A stretch of DNA of 22,828 nucleotides from Chara braunii (Eukaryota; Streptophyta; Charophyceae; Charales; Characeae): positions 48,268 to 71,095 of the forward strand of contig BFEA01000521.1 in the NCBI GenBank assembly GCA_003427395.1, read 5' to 3'. A program made the position numbers and the translations under genes. Shown here one piece after another: positions 9,156-18,867 of this stretch. The notes beneath the pieces were generated by a model. That model ran no database searches, was not told where the DNA came from, and saw nothing but the letters and a program-made list of their open reading frames with translations. Each line of letters starts with the position of its first letter. The first letter of the stretch is position 1.

Positions 9156-9477
9156 CTCCAGTACTAGGAGGAGGACCTGGGGAGCTCCTGGCTATGGCAT
9201 AGCACCTCCGTGGCTATGGCGCTTCATCATCAGCCATGGTAGAGGCCTATAGTATTTGCTATGATACTTCATTTCTTCAAACTCAGACTGCAAGAAGTGC
9301 CTATAGTAGTAGGGGTGGGAACCTGCAAGGCAAAAAAGACTATCTTTAAGACTTTAACAGAAATGTAAATTGGCGTGCGTGTTAAATGAGGAATGAAAAC
9401 TCATTAGTGCATGTACATGTGCATCCTCAAAACTTCTTCCCGACTTCACAGATGTTATGATATGGTCCTTGGTGATC

Positions 9478-9618
9478 CATGGTTCTTGGTGCTATGATGA
9501 TGATGATGAAAGAAACCAAGGATGACCTACGGTCCTCTGGTGTGTGAACGAGGTTGATCTGTGGTCCTCTGGTGTACACCCCCTGGTTCATTTCATCATC
9601 ATAGCACCAAGAACCATG
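9478..9618. repeat. foldback with 25-bp perfect arms
   Basis: Bases 9478-9502 (starting CATGGTTCTTGGTGCTATGA) are exactly complementary in reverse to 9594-9618. Pairing continues inward after a 6-nt (TGATGA) indel. The loop of about 90 nt holds two direct copies of GGTCCTCTGGTGT. This looks like a small MITE-like foldback. Confidence 0.85.
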
Positions 9619-9887
9619 TGAGGTTTTGTGAATGATCAACGACAGCAGTCCCAGCTTTACAGATGCTATGGCTAAATTTGCAGTGCAACAACTCAAAGAA
9701 AGACAATGCTGTTCAACTGCAACTGAAATGGAAAAACTTGGAAAGAGAAATAGACAAAGGAAGAAGAAGAAATAAGAATGGAAGAGAAGATGAAGATGAA
9801 CACCATCAAAGACGATGTCAATCCCCCTTCATCTCACCACCACCTTCAACCTCCAATTACTACCGCAATTCTTCATTACAATAAGAA

Positions 9888-9946
<59 letters not shown>
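9888..9946. repeat. (AAT)n microsatellite
   Basis: About 19 uninterrupted AAT units. They generate poly-Asn and poly-Ile frames on the two strands, which are not evidence of coding. Confidence 0.97.
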
Positions 9947-10791
9947 GCAAGGAAAGAATGAACGGGAACCAATGTCCGAATCCTCCCTCCACTCAAGCGG
10001 TCCACCATAGCCATCTCATACACCTTCCTCCTACTTGGTTGAGCAGGTGGCTATGGCGGATTATTGGAGTGAAGCTCCAATGTTCAAAGGACAATGCAAA
10101 GCTAATGTGTCCCTCCTACTATGGCCGCCATGCCTATCACTACCTCCGGAGTCTTCCTTGTAGGTGCCCACCCCAACTGGGGCCTTCCCGGTGCAGTGGC
10201 GACGAAGAAGATGAAGATGCTGACCACCATAGCCAGGTGAGCTCACCCGTGACTCTCCTCCTTGCTCACAGTCTTCTTCCTCCTCCTCCTCCTACTCTTC
10301 CCCCTTACCTACTTCCACCATAGCGGAGGTGGAAGGCCAAGCTGCCTTCTTCCTCCACCCAGCGCTCCTCCGCTTGGGCGGTTGCTCCAGCAGCGTGCCA
10401 CCAATCAAATGCATGCAGGCAAAATTAGGCTGAGCCTCTTGCCTCCACTGAAGTTATATAGGAGTATTGGCTCTTCGCGCGTTGGCCACGAGGCCGCAGG
10501 CCCTCCCAAGTCTAATGGTACATCCACAAATTGGAGAGAACATCGTTGCAGACTGATATTCCAACTCAGACTACTGGACCTGTACCCCCAGACTCTATGC
10601 CTACCATTCTTCTAAATAAAATTCACTTCGGTCTCCAAGGTACTAACTTTTTTGTCTTCTTCTGACTACCTCCCGGCTACTCGAGCGTTTTGGCCTCCGC
10701 GGGCGCTTTTCCTACGGTACTACCGCGCTGTGCCCTCAACAGCTGCGTACCAGGCCCATGGGCCTTCTCAGCACACAAGTACCCCAGCAGG

Positions 10792-10795
<4 letters not shown>

Positions 10796-10848
<53 letters not shown>
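10796..10848. repeat. (CA)n microsatellite
   Basis: About 26 uninterrupted CA units. Confidence 0.97.
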
Positions 10849-10850
<2 letters not shown>

Positions 10851-11221
10851 CAATCATGCGGTCAGGCAAACACATGGAGAGTCAGCAATCGTGCACACAC
10901 ACGTACTTAGAAAATGGGAATCTCAGCAAGTCACTCAGTCCAGCAGCAAAACTCAGAAAACGACAGGTCTTTCAGTCTGTGATTTTGCACTAACAGTTCG
11001 GGCTGGACGCCAAGGACTGCCCTGGACCTTTTCTTGTTCCCAGACCCCCAAACAGCAGTTAGCACCTGTCACAACAAAAGGTCCAGGGAAGTCCTTTCAA
11101 GGAATATGCCCCCTTTAGTATGAGAAAATGATGGAACAGACAAACTGTAAAACAACTACAGAAAACTCAACAACGGCCGATGATGGACTGTGAGAGTAAG
11201 CGCAGATGAGTAGCAAGAGTA

Positions 11222-11332
11222 CTACCGTCTTCACCCGAACAGAACGCCCAGTCATTATAGATGTATTTGGCACAACTTTCGGTCCAGGTGCAGCGATAAT
11301 GACCGGGCGTTCTATTAGGGTGAAGACGGTAG
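11222..11332. repeat. 111-nt foldback with 37-bp arms
   Basis: The left arm 11222-11258 (CTACCGTCTTCACCC...) and right arm 11296-11332 pair over 37 positions with about four mismatches, around a 37-nt loop. It could be a MITE or a microRNA-precursor-like hairpin. No A/T target duplication was identified at its ends. Confidence 0.85.
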
Positions 11333-11428
11333 CAACGTTCCACGTAGGAAATAGAGAGCCTGCGCCAGGTCATCAGAGTTCACGCCATAGCAGGAAATAT
11401 CACGGAAGAAGTTGACCCCCCTGCACGG

Positions 11429-11436
11429 GCCTGCAG

Positions 11437-11488
<52 letters not shown>

Positions 11489-11586
11489 ATCGTATGGTCC
11501 GATGGACCACGGATCAGATATTAAACTGATCAGAACAGATACTACACTTGACCTTAGCCAAAAGGCCGAGAAAGGTATGCCTGCAG
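11429..11586 (-). mobile_element. retrotransposed U2 snRNA insertion with 8-bp target-site duplication
   Basis: GCCTGCAG is repeated at 11429-11436 and 11579-11586. Reading the minus strand, the insertion starts exactly at the U2 5' end (ATACCTTTCTCGGCCTTTTG at 11578), continues through the branch-pairing region (GTAGTATCTGTTCTGATCAG) and a well-paired stem-loop IIb, and stops at 11485 just before where the Sm site should be. It then runs into 46 adenines. The long pure tail and near-consensus U2 sequence suggest a recent insertion. The truncation falls at the same U2 position as in the copy at 6107-6199. Confidence 0.9.
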
Positions 11587-13480
11587 TATTTCAGTTCCTA
11601 ATTTTTATTTTTTTTAAAGGCCCTTGTGCAAGTCCTCTATCCCCACCCAGTGGTGGTAAGAGAACCACCGGGATTGAGGCTTTGTCTGCTGGGCCGCTCC
11701 ATCTATTGGTGGGGAGCATCACGTGCTGGAAACCGGGTTCAGTTTTCAGTTCCTAAACTCGGTTTAGTCATCCTATGTAATTGCTCGTGATGGCTTTTCC
11801 TACTATGTCCTAGATGTCCCGGCAGGGTCAACTTCCGTACATCCGTACATCCGTACATCCGTACATCCGTACTTGTGTGCTGTCTTCCAAGAATCCAAAG
11901 TTTCAAACTCTTGCCTTTCACACCGTCACCAGTTTTTCTTCCTGGAGGTCTATGATGTTCCTAACCATGACTGGAAGACAGGTTAACATCGACCGTATTG
12001 TGGAGCATCACGTAAAGCCTGTGCAGAAGCCACGTGGCAAAGGAAGACCACCCAAGGCCCAAATAAGTTTAGATTATTTAGATTCTAGAGTGGCCTTCAA
12101 GGGTCCTGAAGGGCACCCTAGATCGGTCACCAGTTTAGAACTGTAGAGACCCTAGAAGATCGTAAAGAAGATGGGCTTGGGTGGCCCAGGGAAGGATTGA
12201 TGAAGGGCCTCCGGAAGGGAAGCAACGGCAAGAATGATGGTTCTGGAGAGAGATTTTGAGCCTAAGGGGGTTAGTGCGAGGGCTTCAGGCCTCAGAGGGC
12301 CTCAGAGGGCCTCCACCAGGTGCCACGCACGGAAGATAGGCCGGGCCGTAAGTGAGGGCCGCGACAGAAAGAAAGTCCGCCAGGCCTGAGTGAAGGCTGG
12401 TGTGATACAGTTGGAAAAGCAGGCTGGGCCGCAGGACCTGCCTCTCGGGGAGGAAGAACCGTGGTCGAACCCAGGTAGCCGCGGCCTCCAGAGGGTGACA
12501 AAGGGAAGGGGAGGGGAGGGGACACAGCATTCCAGGGATTCGGAGGCGCTGACTGCCAGCGCAAGCGCTGCTGGAGCACACGCCAAGCCAGCGAGCGAGC
12601 GTTCGTTGCGGAAGAAGGATGAGGAGCAGCCACGGACAGCTGCTCCGCTAGCGGCCCAGCAGCAGCCATAGCTGAACGGGGAGGAGGTGAGGTGGGGCTG
12701 CAGCTGGAGTGATCAGGGGACGACAGCGGTGGGAACAGGCGGACTTACCTGGTGATGATCGAGGAGCACACTCACAGTTGTCAGACTCGGCAGCATTGCT
12801 ACGTGAGAGGACAGTGAAAAGAAAGAGAAAGAGAGTGTGAGGGAGAGAAGTAGGATGTGTAGAGAGAGAGAGAGAGACTTGGGGGGGAGTAGTAGACCCG
12901 GTCACCTTATAATACAGCTGCTACATTGTGGTTGTATTGATGAGCAGGGAGGCGAGCCATTGGACCTTCTGTATCAAGGGACTTCGGTGTCAATGTGTTC
13001 TCCTTGGGTGTGCTCTTGGCTTTGTAATTCTTTTTTTTTTTTTTCATTTTAACTTTGCTCATATATGTGCTTGTCCTGCTTTGAGTCTTTTGCCGCTTGG
13101 AAAATTTGTGTTCCCATTGAATGGTTACTTAAACAATATAATAATGAATATATTAATATAATAATATATACAAACAACCAAAGAAGAAAAGCACCTGCAT
13201 AACGGTCATTTTTTCAAACAAATAAGCAACATTCGACCCCCCCCCCCAAGCCCCGCCAACAAAACAAAAAAAAAAAAAAACGAAAAAGAAAAAATAAAAG
13301 TAAGAAAGGGTTTGAAATTCGAATCCCTTTATCAGCAATTGGTGAAAAAAAAAAAAAAAAAAACTTAGAAATTGAAAATGCGCACTATCCGGTGTTGTGT
13401 TCTGTTCCCTGCAACCATTATGCCTTCAAAATTCAAAGTTCAATCAATGAAAACGAAAGAAAACCTTTCGGTTTACGGAC

Positions 13481-13686
13481 CTGTATATCTGCTCTTCGGT
13501 TAGGCAAGTGAGGAGCTCCTTCGTCATCTTTGCGGATGATACTGCATCTCGTCCGAAAGGTTTCTCGAGTATAACACGACTCCATCCATTGTTCTGCATT
13601 GCGTTGATGTTTAAACATTGCGCTACTTGGACAGCAACAGGAGGTGGCACAGAAAGGTAGAAGATCCTGTTCGCTGCATTATCGCC
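13481..13686 (-). CDS. G6PD: G6PD exon: central segment with EKPFG motif
   Basis: This exon encodes GDNAANRIFYLSVPPPVAVQ through NNGWSRVILEKPFGRD to LTEEQIY. ANRIFYLSVP and EKPFG are G6PD landmarks; the Lys of EKPFG corresponds to human Lys171, which contacts the substrate. The exon follows ISECE of the previous exon in phase 0 (ctcctag|GGCGAT). It ends TACAG|gtccgt in phase 2, so the split Arg codon AG+A is completed by the first base of the next exon, giving YRID. Length 206 nt. The LSVP and QIYRID wording is closer to the plastidic P0 (G6PD4) class than to classic P1/P2 enzymes, but that is judged by eye. The intron upstream is about 4.8 kb, the one downstream about 4.9 kb. Confidence 0.93.
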
Positions 13687-14537
13687 CTAGGAGATCAGCA
13701 ACCCAAGATAATGTGTCATTCGAAAGAATAGTCAGTATCGCCCATCATTCATGGGACCACACACCTTATTGGTTTCCTTCTGCACCCCATCATTGCAGCC
13801 CCCTCCCCCTCTTTTCCAACCCCCTCCATCCCGTCCACCCTCCCAGCCCCCCTGCCCCCAATCAAGAAGAGCAAAAAGCATTGAAGAGAGACTGCCATGT
13901 CTGAGGTTGTGGAATGAATTTCAGAGTTGCCCTCGCCGGACTGTGGATGGCCCTCTTCACACCCCAGTACAAATCATGCACCTGGCCTTGTTCCCATCCA
14001 GATTCATCTCTGGCAAGGGGAATTTGCTAGTGTTCAAGGAGAGGCAGGGGTGGGTGGGGTTCGCAGGGGATGGGGGGGTCCAGAGGACATGCATCCCCTG
14101 TCCAACATAGGAACGTCCAGAGGGGAGATGACCAACTCCTTATATCACTTCCAGTACAGTGAAGGGGTCCATTACCTGATCAGAAACCTTCGATCCTCTT
14201 TTTGCTGAGCTGGAATCCCTCTGCGTGCCAAGCTTTGCGGAGCGCGTTTTTTTTTTTTTCTTCGCTTTTGGCTGGGGGCATCAGCCATTTTGGTCTGGTA
14301 GCATTTTTTTTCACCCGAACTTTTCGGATGACACATTTCCGATTCTTAAGTTTGCCTGCGCGGTGTACTTGCGGTTTAAACCGCCAGCCAGCTCACCTGA
14401 AGCAGATTTGCTGCTCTTGCCGTTTTGTGCGTGTGGCAAGAGTGTTTCCATTTGGCCCTGGGGCAGTAGCAAAAGCGGCAGGTCACTTTGAAAAGGCGCA
14501 GCTGGTAGCTTTGTAAACTTGGGCTCGTATCAACTAC

Positions 14538-14723
14538 TGGTTTAAACTTTAAACTTTAAACCGCAAATTGGTTTAAACTTTAAAGTTTAAACCCCAATGG
14601 TTTCAACTTTAAAGTTTAAACTGCAATGGTTTAAACTTTGAAGTTTAAACCGCAATGGTTTGAACTTTAAACCACCAGTTTGGTGGTTTAAAGTTTAAAC
14701 GATTGCAGTTTAAAGTTTAAACC
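14538..14723. repeat. 29-bp-period array of TTTAAA palindromes
   Basis: Units starting GGTTT occur at 14570, 14599, 14628, 14657 and 14685, a spacing of 29, 29, 29 and 28. Each is a palindrome or near-palindrome built from GTTTAAACTTTAAAG; the first (14570-14593) is a perfect 24-nt palindrome. Units are joined by short CAAT or GCAAT linkers, and flanking half-units extend the array. Confidence 0.9.
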
Positions 14724-15821
14724 ACTCTGCATCAGTTTCTGAACCTATCTGCATCAGTTCCCCCCCGAGCCTTTGGAAAAACGTAGAAGCAGCCACAAAA
14801 CGCAGAACCGGCAGTTGTTTTGATTCATTGTGCCAGTTTTTATTTTTATTTTTTTTCCCCATTGCCGTTCATTTTCGTTTTGTCAGCTTTTAGCATGGCA
14901 GTGGTGGGCTGGGCGGTTGACGGTTGGCCGTCTGGCAAGGCCTACCCTTTCCAATGCCGGACTTCTTCAAAAACGCCGGCTTGCACACATTTCACCTCAT
15001 TGTGAGTGCGCGGTGGAACCTGGGGCAGTGGTTGCTTTGCGCCGTCTGCTTTGGGTTTTGTCACAGGGACCCAAGAGGGAAGGGGTTGGTGCCCACCACG
15101 GGGTATCGGTCTTGGGGCAGTGGTTGGTGCCCACCTCGGGTACAGTATCACCTGTTCAAAGACTGTGCAGACTGTCAACAGCACAAGTGGTTAGCGGGGA
15201 CCACCACTTTTCAGCCCCAGGTTAGATCCCCCAACAAGGCCAGCACTGAAAAGTCTGGCTTAAACCATGAGTACTTGGCCCAGCTATCGGTCGCGGAAGA
15301 AAAAAGAGTAGAAAGTACTAGAAACGTTTTTAGTCGGATGAATTTGGGCGCTCCAGTAGTAGCGTGTATGTTTCCCAAAATCGTGGCGCGTTAACGGGCA
15401 CTACTCTAGGAAGTACTAGTGGTTTAAAAGGTGTGGGAGGTTTGTTATAATGACCCTTATAAAAAACCTGCCCTGAAAATTTAGGGCTCTGTTAACCGCT
15501 TTTCCGACAACGGTTGAGCCTCCTGATGTGCCATCGAAACTACGTTGAGTCCGTCTGTCACAGGCCGGCGGCCACCATTTTCTTGTTCTTTTCTCCCTGT
15601 CTGTCCACAGCTCACAAGGCCTGAGCTGTCCGGGATTCCGGGCATCACTTAAAAAAAAAAAAGCCACGCACCCTTCTATTCTGGGGGGCAACAAAAAATA
15701 AAAAATAAAAAAAAAATGGGGGGCAACAGTCCGGTCGCTTATTACCCGCAAGCATGTTTTGCATCCAAAAGATAAGGGGGCGGGGGGCGGGGGAAATATG
15801 AGATTCTGGCCATCTCAAAGA

Positions 15822-15904
15822 CCCCACAGTTTTTTTATTCTGTTCATCTGGTTGCAGCTTGGGTCTGTATTTCAAAAGTCCATGGGTGTACCAACCAGGC
15901 TAAC
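15822..15904 (-). mobile_element. partial SINE copy, inverted relative to its neighbour
   Basis: Read on the minus strand, GGTTGGTACACCCATG, TTGAAATACAGACCCAA and AACCAGATGAACAGAATAAA match in order the SINE at 15905-16165. An internal deletion has removed the B box. Confidence 0.7.
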
Positions 15905-16215
15905 GGATGAGCCTAGCTCAGTTGGTACATCCATGAATTGTTGAAATATAGACCCAACTTCACCCAAGTTCGAATCCAGTCGCGACCAGAGAAGCCAGGT
16001 AGAAGGCGGGGCTCTTATCACACCTCTGCTAGCTGAGCAGCTGGCTCTTAAAAAAAGAAGGTTCAAATCCAGTTGCGACCAGATGAACTGAATAAAAATA
16101 ACTGTGAATTGCCTTGGGCCAGTCGGTTCAATGATCATATCTAAAGGCTGACGCCCTCTTTAAAAAAGAAAGAAGAAAAGGAAAAGGAGAGGAAGGAAAA
16201 AAGAAGAGAAAAGAG
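15905..16215 (+). mobile_element. tRNA-derived SINE with A-rich tail
   Basis: An A-box-like TAGCTCAGTTGG (15914-15925) and a B-box GTTCGAATCC (15968-15977) are 54 nt apart, the normal tRNA spacing, and are followed by GTCGCGACCA. A second B-box-like GTTCAAATCC (16061-16070) with GTTGCGACCAGATGAA suggests a composite or dimeric body. After GGCTGACGCCCTCTTT the element ends in an A/G-rich tail (16161-16215). The tRNA cloverleaf does not close, so it is not a functional tRNA. Confidence 0.75.
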
Positions 16216-16352
16216 GGGGGAAAGAAGAGGGGGAAGGGGGGAGAGGGGGGGGGAAGTTTTTTTCAGACTTTTTTATACGGGGATTTTGTGCATGCCAAAT
16301 GGAGGCCCAGGCGTTATAGACAGGGTTTAGAGGGGCCCCTAAAGGGGTTCCC

Positions 16353-16477
16353 TTAAACCACCAGTACCTACCCAGTTTTTAGGCTTTAATTCGGCGGATG
16401 AATTGGCCTGCTGCGCGGGTCTGTATTCATTCACGTCAGAGGGGGCCTCACAAACCCCGTAGGTACTGGTGGTTTAA
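16353..16477. repeat. 19-bp perfect inverted repeat around an 87-nt spacer
   Basis: TTAAACCACCAGTACCTAC (16353-16371) is the exact reverse complement of 16459-16477. Related TACTxGTGGTTTAAA sequences occur near 14535 and 15413-15427, suggesting element ends from one family. Confidence 0.85.
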
Positions 16478-16890
16478 TCAATGTTTATCACTTTTTTGTT
16501 CTGTTTTCTTTAATCTCATTAAATATACCAAATATAATTTCCTTTTTCCTTTTTCAATTTTTTATTTTCAGTTTGGTTGGGAATTTGGTTCTGACCCTCA
16601 GCCAAAAGTGGTTTGCATTCAGACGTTTTCAATTTTTTTCAGAAGGCACCCTTCCCCCCTCCTCCTTTCCCCCCCNNNCCAACCATTTAGATTTTCCGCG
16701 GCGCAGGAAAGACCCATCCGCCTGGATGGCTGTCGGCGGTGTCCAGCCAAACACCCCGGATATAGACCCTGCTGATGAGTCGGTAATGGTCCAATGGAAC
16801 AGTTTGGCCCAACTTTGCCCTTTTCTCCCTTTTTGACATGTGTTACATGCAGCGCGTGCACACATGGGCCATTTTGCAGGCCCGACAGCG

Positions 16891-17050
16891 TTCAGGCCAA
16901 AAGCCTGAACTTCAGGCCGAAAGCCTGAAATCCAGGGCTTACAGGCCCCCTGTCGGTTCAGGCCAAAAGCCTGAAGTCCAGGGCCTATCCCTGGTCGTTT
17001 CAGGCTAAAAAGTCAGACTAAAAATGGCAACAGCCTTTTTAGCCTGAAAC
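16891..17050. repeat. cluster of four hairpins sharing TTCAGGC stems
   Basis: Perfect hairpins with 7-bp TTCAGGC/GCCTGAA stems and five-base loops (CAAAA or CGAAA) lie at 16891-16909, 16911-16929 and 16957-16975. A fourth, with 16-bp perfect arms (GTTTCAGGCTAAAAAG), spans 16997-17050 with a 22-nt loop. Confidence 0.9.
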
Positions 17051-18503
17051 GAAGGGCCATTTTCGGTCATTCATCAGAACGAACGGCCCTGAAACTCAGG
17101 CACCGAACCAGGGTTTCGGAAACAGACTATTATTAGTCTGTTTCCCACGCCAGCCTCAAGCAGACTGCTGCACGCCAGCCCCTGGCACACTTCGGCATTG
17201 GCAAGAGCTGCCTCCTCGGCCTGACTGGCCTCCAGTAGTCAGGAGGCAGGCCGAGGTAGCACATAGGACTTCCCAGGCACTTCCGAGGTAGGCAGTTGGT
17301 AGTTGTAGTCTTCAGGATTCGGGTGCAGCACTCTGGAGGGAGCGCTGTGTTGTAGTAGTGGTAGCGTTAGCTAGTAGTCTCCAGCGCTGGGCGCAGTAAG
17401 TAGCTGTAGTCTCCAGTGCTGGGCGCCATAGCTAGGTAGTACTAGAGAGAGAGAGAGAGCTTGGGCGGAGGCCAGAGGTACCTACCTGCAGCGCCGTTGC
17501 TCCAGCTTCATCTTCGAGGTACCTGCAGCACAGCGCCAACATCACAGGTTAGTACTTGGTTCCTAACAGAGGAAGAGAGAGAGTTCTTCTTCTTCTTCTT
17601 CTCAGTCCACCATCTCTTCTCTCCCTCTCACTTCTGACTTCACTGCATCTGCAGACTATGAGAGAAGAGATACAGAGCTTGGTGACATTGGATCCAGACT
17701 CGACTTTCGGGGGTTCAGACATGGCAACGAGGGACTATTTGGGATGGGTGACCAAGACTTGGTGTTAACGACATTCCCATCTTCTTCCCTCCTTTCGTCT
17801 GTTCCTTATCTCTTCGTCTGTGTATGTCTGGACCTGGCGCTTTCTTCCTGTGTGCAGTGCCAGGCTCCTTCACACTTCGTGATGGATACAATGCATGTTT
17901 AGTCTGAGTTCAAACATTGATTGGGCTAGTTAGAGGTACTCTAGCATTCTGCTTCGTTACTCTGAACTACGTGAATGAGGTCAAGTCCTGTCAGGTCAGT
18001 CTTGTATCGAAGTCTTCCCTGCGCTCTTCCGCATCTTTATGTATGAATGAGAATGTACATTGCTAGTCGAGATTCTACTCGTACCGCATTGTCTATTCAG
18101 TCCTTTTCACCACATTGCAGATTCTCGGTTTATTACGTACATTGCATATCTGCGCATGTAACACATGGCTCACAATGCAGTTCTTTCTTCGTGTCAATAT
18201 AAGGAAACACATACATAGAACCCCCATTAGAACCCCTATTAGAACAAGATGAAATGCACCCCCTATTGCGGTGGGTGAAGCAGTAGATCACTGCTCCGGT
18301 GACCGCGGCAACGGCGACAATACCGCCTGCTTTGAAGTTGATCCCTAGCTTGAGATCAAAGCGCAGGCTCAGTGCAGCGTGAACACAACCTTCATCACAA
18401 GCATTGGTGAGTTTGCGGACAACACAGACACACAGACACAACAATCACGCGATGGGATCGTCCAGATGAAAAAAATGAAACATATATATATTGCTGTCTG
18501 TAC

Positions 18504-18713
18504 CTCACATTCAGAAATCCTCTCGTTTAGCCGCTTCATGCCTTCGCAACTGTCATACTCGCCTGGCTGGTAAAAGCACCGAGCAAGGAACTCGTCTGTC
18601 AATGCGGCACAGTTGGTTCCCTCATCAAGTCGACATGTCAGCCTCTCACTGATCAGCGATCGCATCTCCTCGTCACTCATTTCCCTCCGACCATAACCGA
18701 AAATGTAGAAATT
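18504..18713 (-). CDS. G6PD: G6PD exon: coenzyme-domain segment with redox-regulatory cysteine pair
   Basis: This exon encodes 70 residues, from NFYIFGYGRREMSDEEMR to MKRLNERISECE, and continues directly from WLPK of the preceding exon. FGYGR matches the FGYAR motif of G6PDs. LTCRLDEGTNC places two cysteines eight residues apart. In plastid G6PDs of higher plants a pair at this spacing (Cys149/Cys157 in the potato enzyme) forms the thioredoxin-reducible regulatory disulphide. Cytosolic isoforms lack it, so this supports a plastid-lineage enzyme that is probably redox regulated. The acceptor is ggaacag|AATTTC and the donor is TGTGAG|gtacag; both borders are phase 0, length 210 nt. The intron on its 5' side carries long CA/TG microsatellites. 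Confidence 0.93.
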
Positions 18714-18815
18714 CTGTTCCCACACACATAAAGCATCACAAGCAACACACACAACACACAAACACACACAAACACAGTCGTACTTTCTTTGTGGAGTTGT
18801 GTTCAGCGACCATGA

Positions 18816-18867
<52 letters not shown>

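Larger units (their letters stand above)
8585..13480. other. G6PD intron (4.9 kb): foldbacks, AAT and CA repeats, U2 insertion
   Basis: From left to right it contains purine- and pyrimidine-rich tracts (8630-8860), a triple ATAGGTAYGCT repeat block (9032-9155) and a foldback at 9478-9618. Next are a (AAT)n microsatellite (about 9888-9946) and a CCATAGCC-rich segment (10000-10330). A (CA)n tract (10796-10848), a 37-bp-arm foldback (11222-11332) and a U2 insertion (11429-11586) follow. A four-unit CATCCGTA repeat lies at about 11836-11870. A GC-rich block (12280-12770) has overlapping frames on both strands but no recognisable protein. A short A/T-rich part leads to the next exon. No protein-coding gene is recognised. 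Confidence 0.6.
13687..18503. other. G6PD intron (4.8 kb): palindrome array, SINE pair, hairpin clusters
   Basis: It contains mixed unassigned DNA (13700-14520), a TTTAAA palindrome array (14538-14723), a possible transposon remnant (14820-15400, no firm protein match) and a head-to-head SINE pair (15822-16215). A G-rich purine tract (16180-16255), an inverted repeat (16353-16477), three unresolved bases (16676-16678) and a TTCAGGC hairpin cluster (16891-17050) follow. A GC-rich segment with near-direct repeats (CTCCAGYGCTGGGCGC at about 17380 and 17411) lies further right. A possible stray coding-like frame occupies 18240-18400 on the minus strand. Confidence 0.6.

Noticed and set aside
9778-10323. 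181-residue plus-strand frame with a poly-Asn run
   Set aside because: Poly-Asn comes from an AAT microsatellite and the rest is CCATAGCC-rich repeat DNA without recognisable protein features.
12285-12671. Several overlapping 90-125-residue frames on both strands
   Set aside because: High GC leaves frames open by chance on both strands; none resembles a protein domain.
15155-15195. Frame reading FKDCADCQQHK, resembling a retroviral-type integrase zinc-binding motif
   Set aside because: Only the CxxC part fits; no HH pair, catalytic residues or adjacent reverse transcriptase are visible.
15910-15985. Possible functional tRNA gene
   Set aside because: A and B boxes are present but the acceptor and anticodon stems do not pair, and a SINE-like body and A-rich tail follow.
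16772-16783. CTGATGAGTCGG on the plus strand, identical to the start of the hammerhead core
   Set aside because: No complementary CCGAC, GAA or stem III partner follows, so it cannot form a ribozyme; probably chance.
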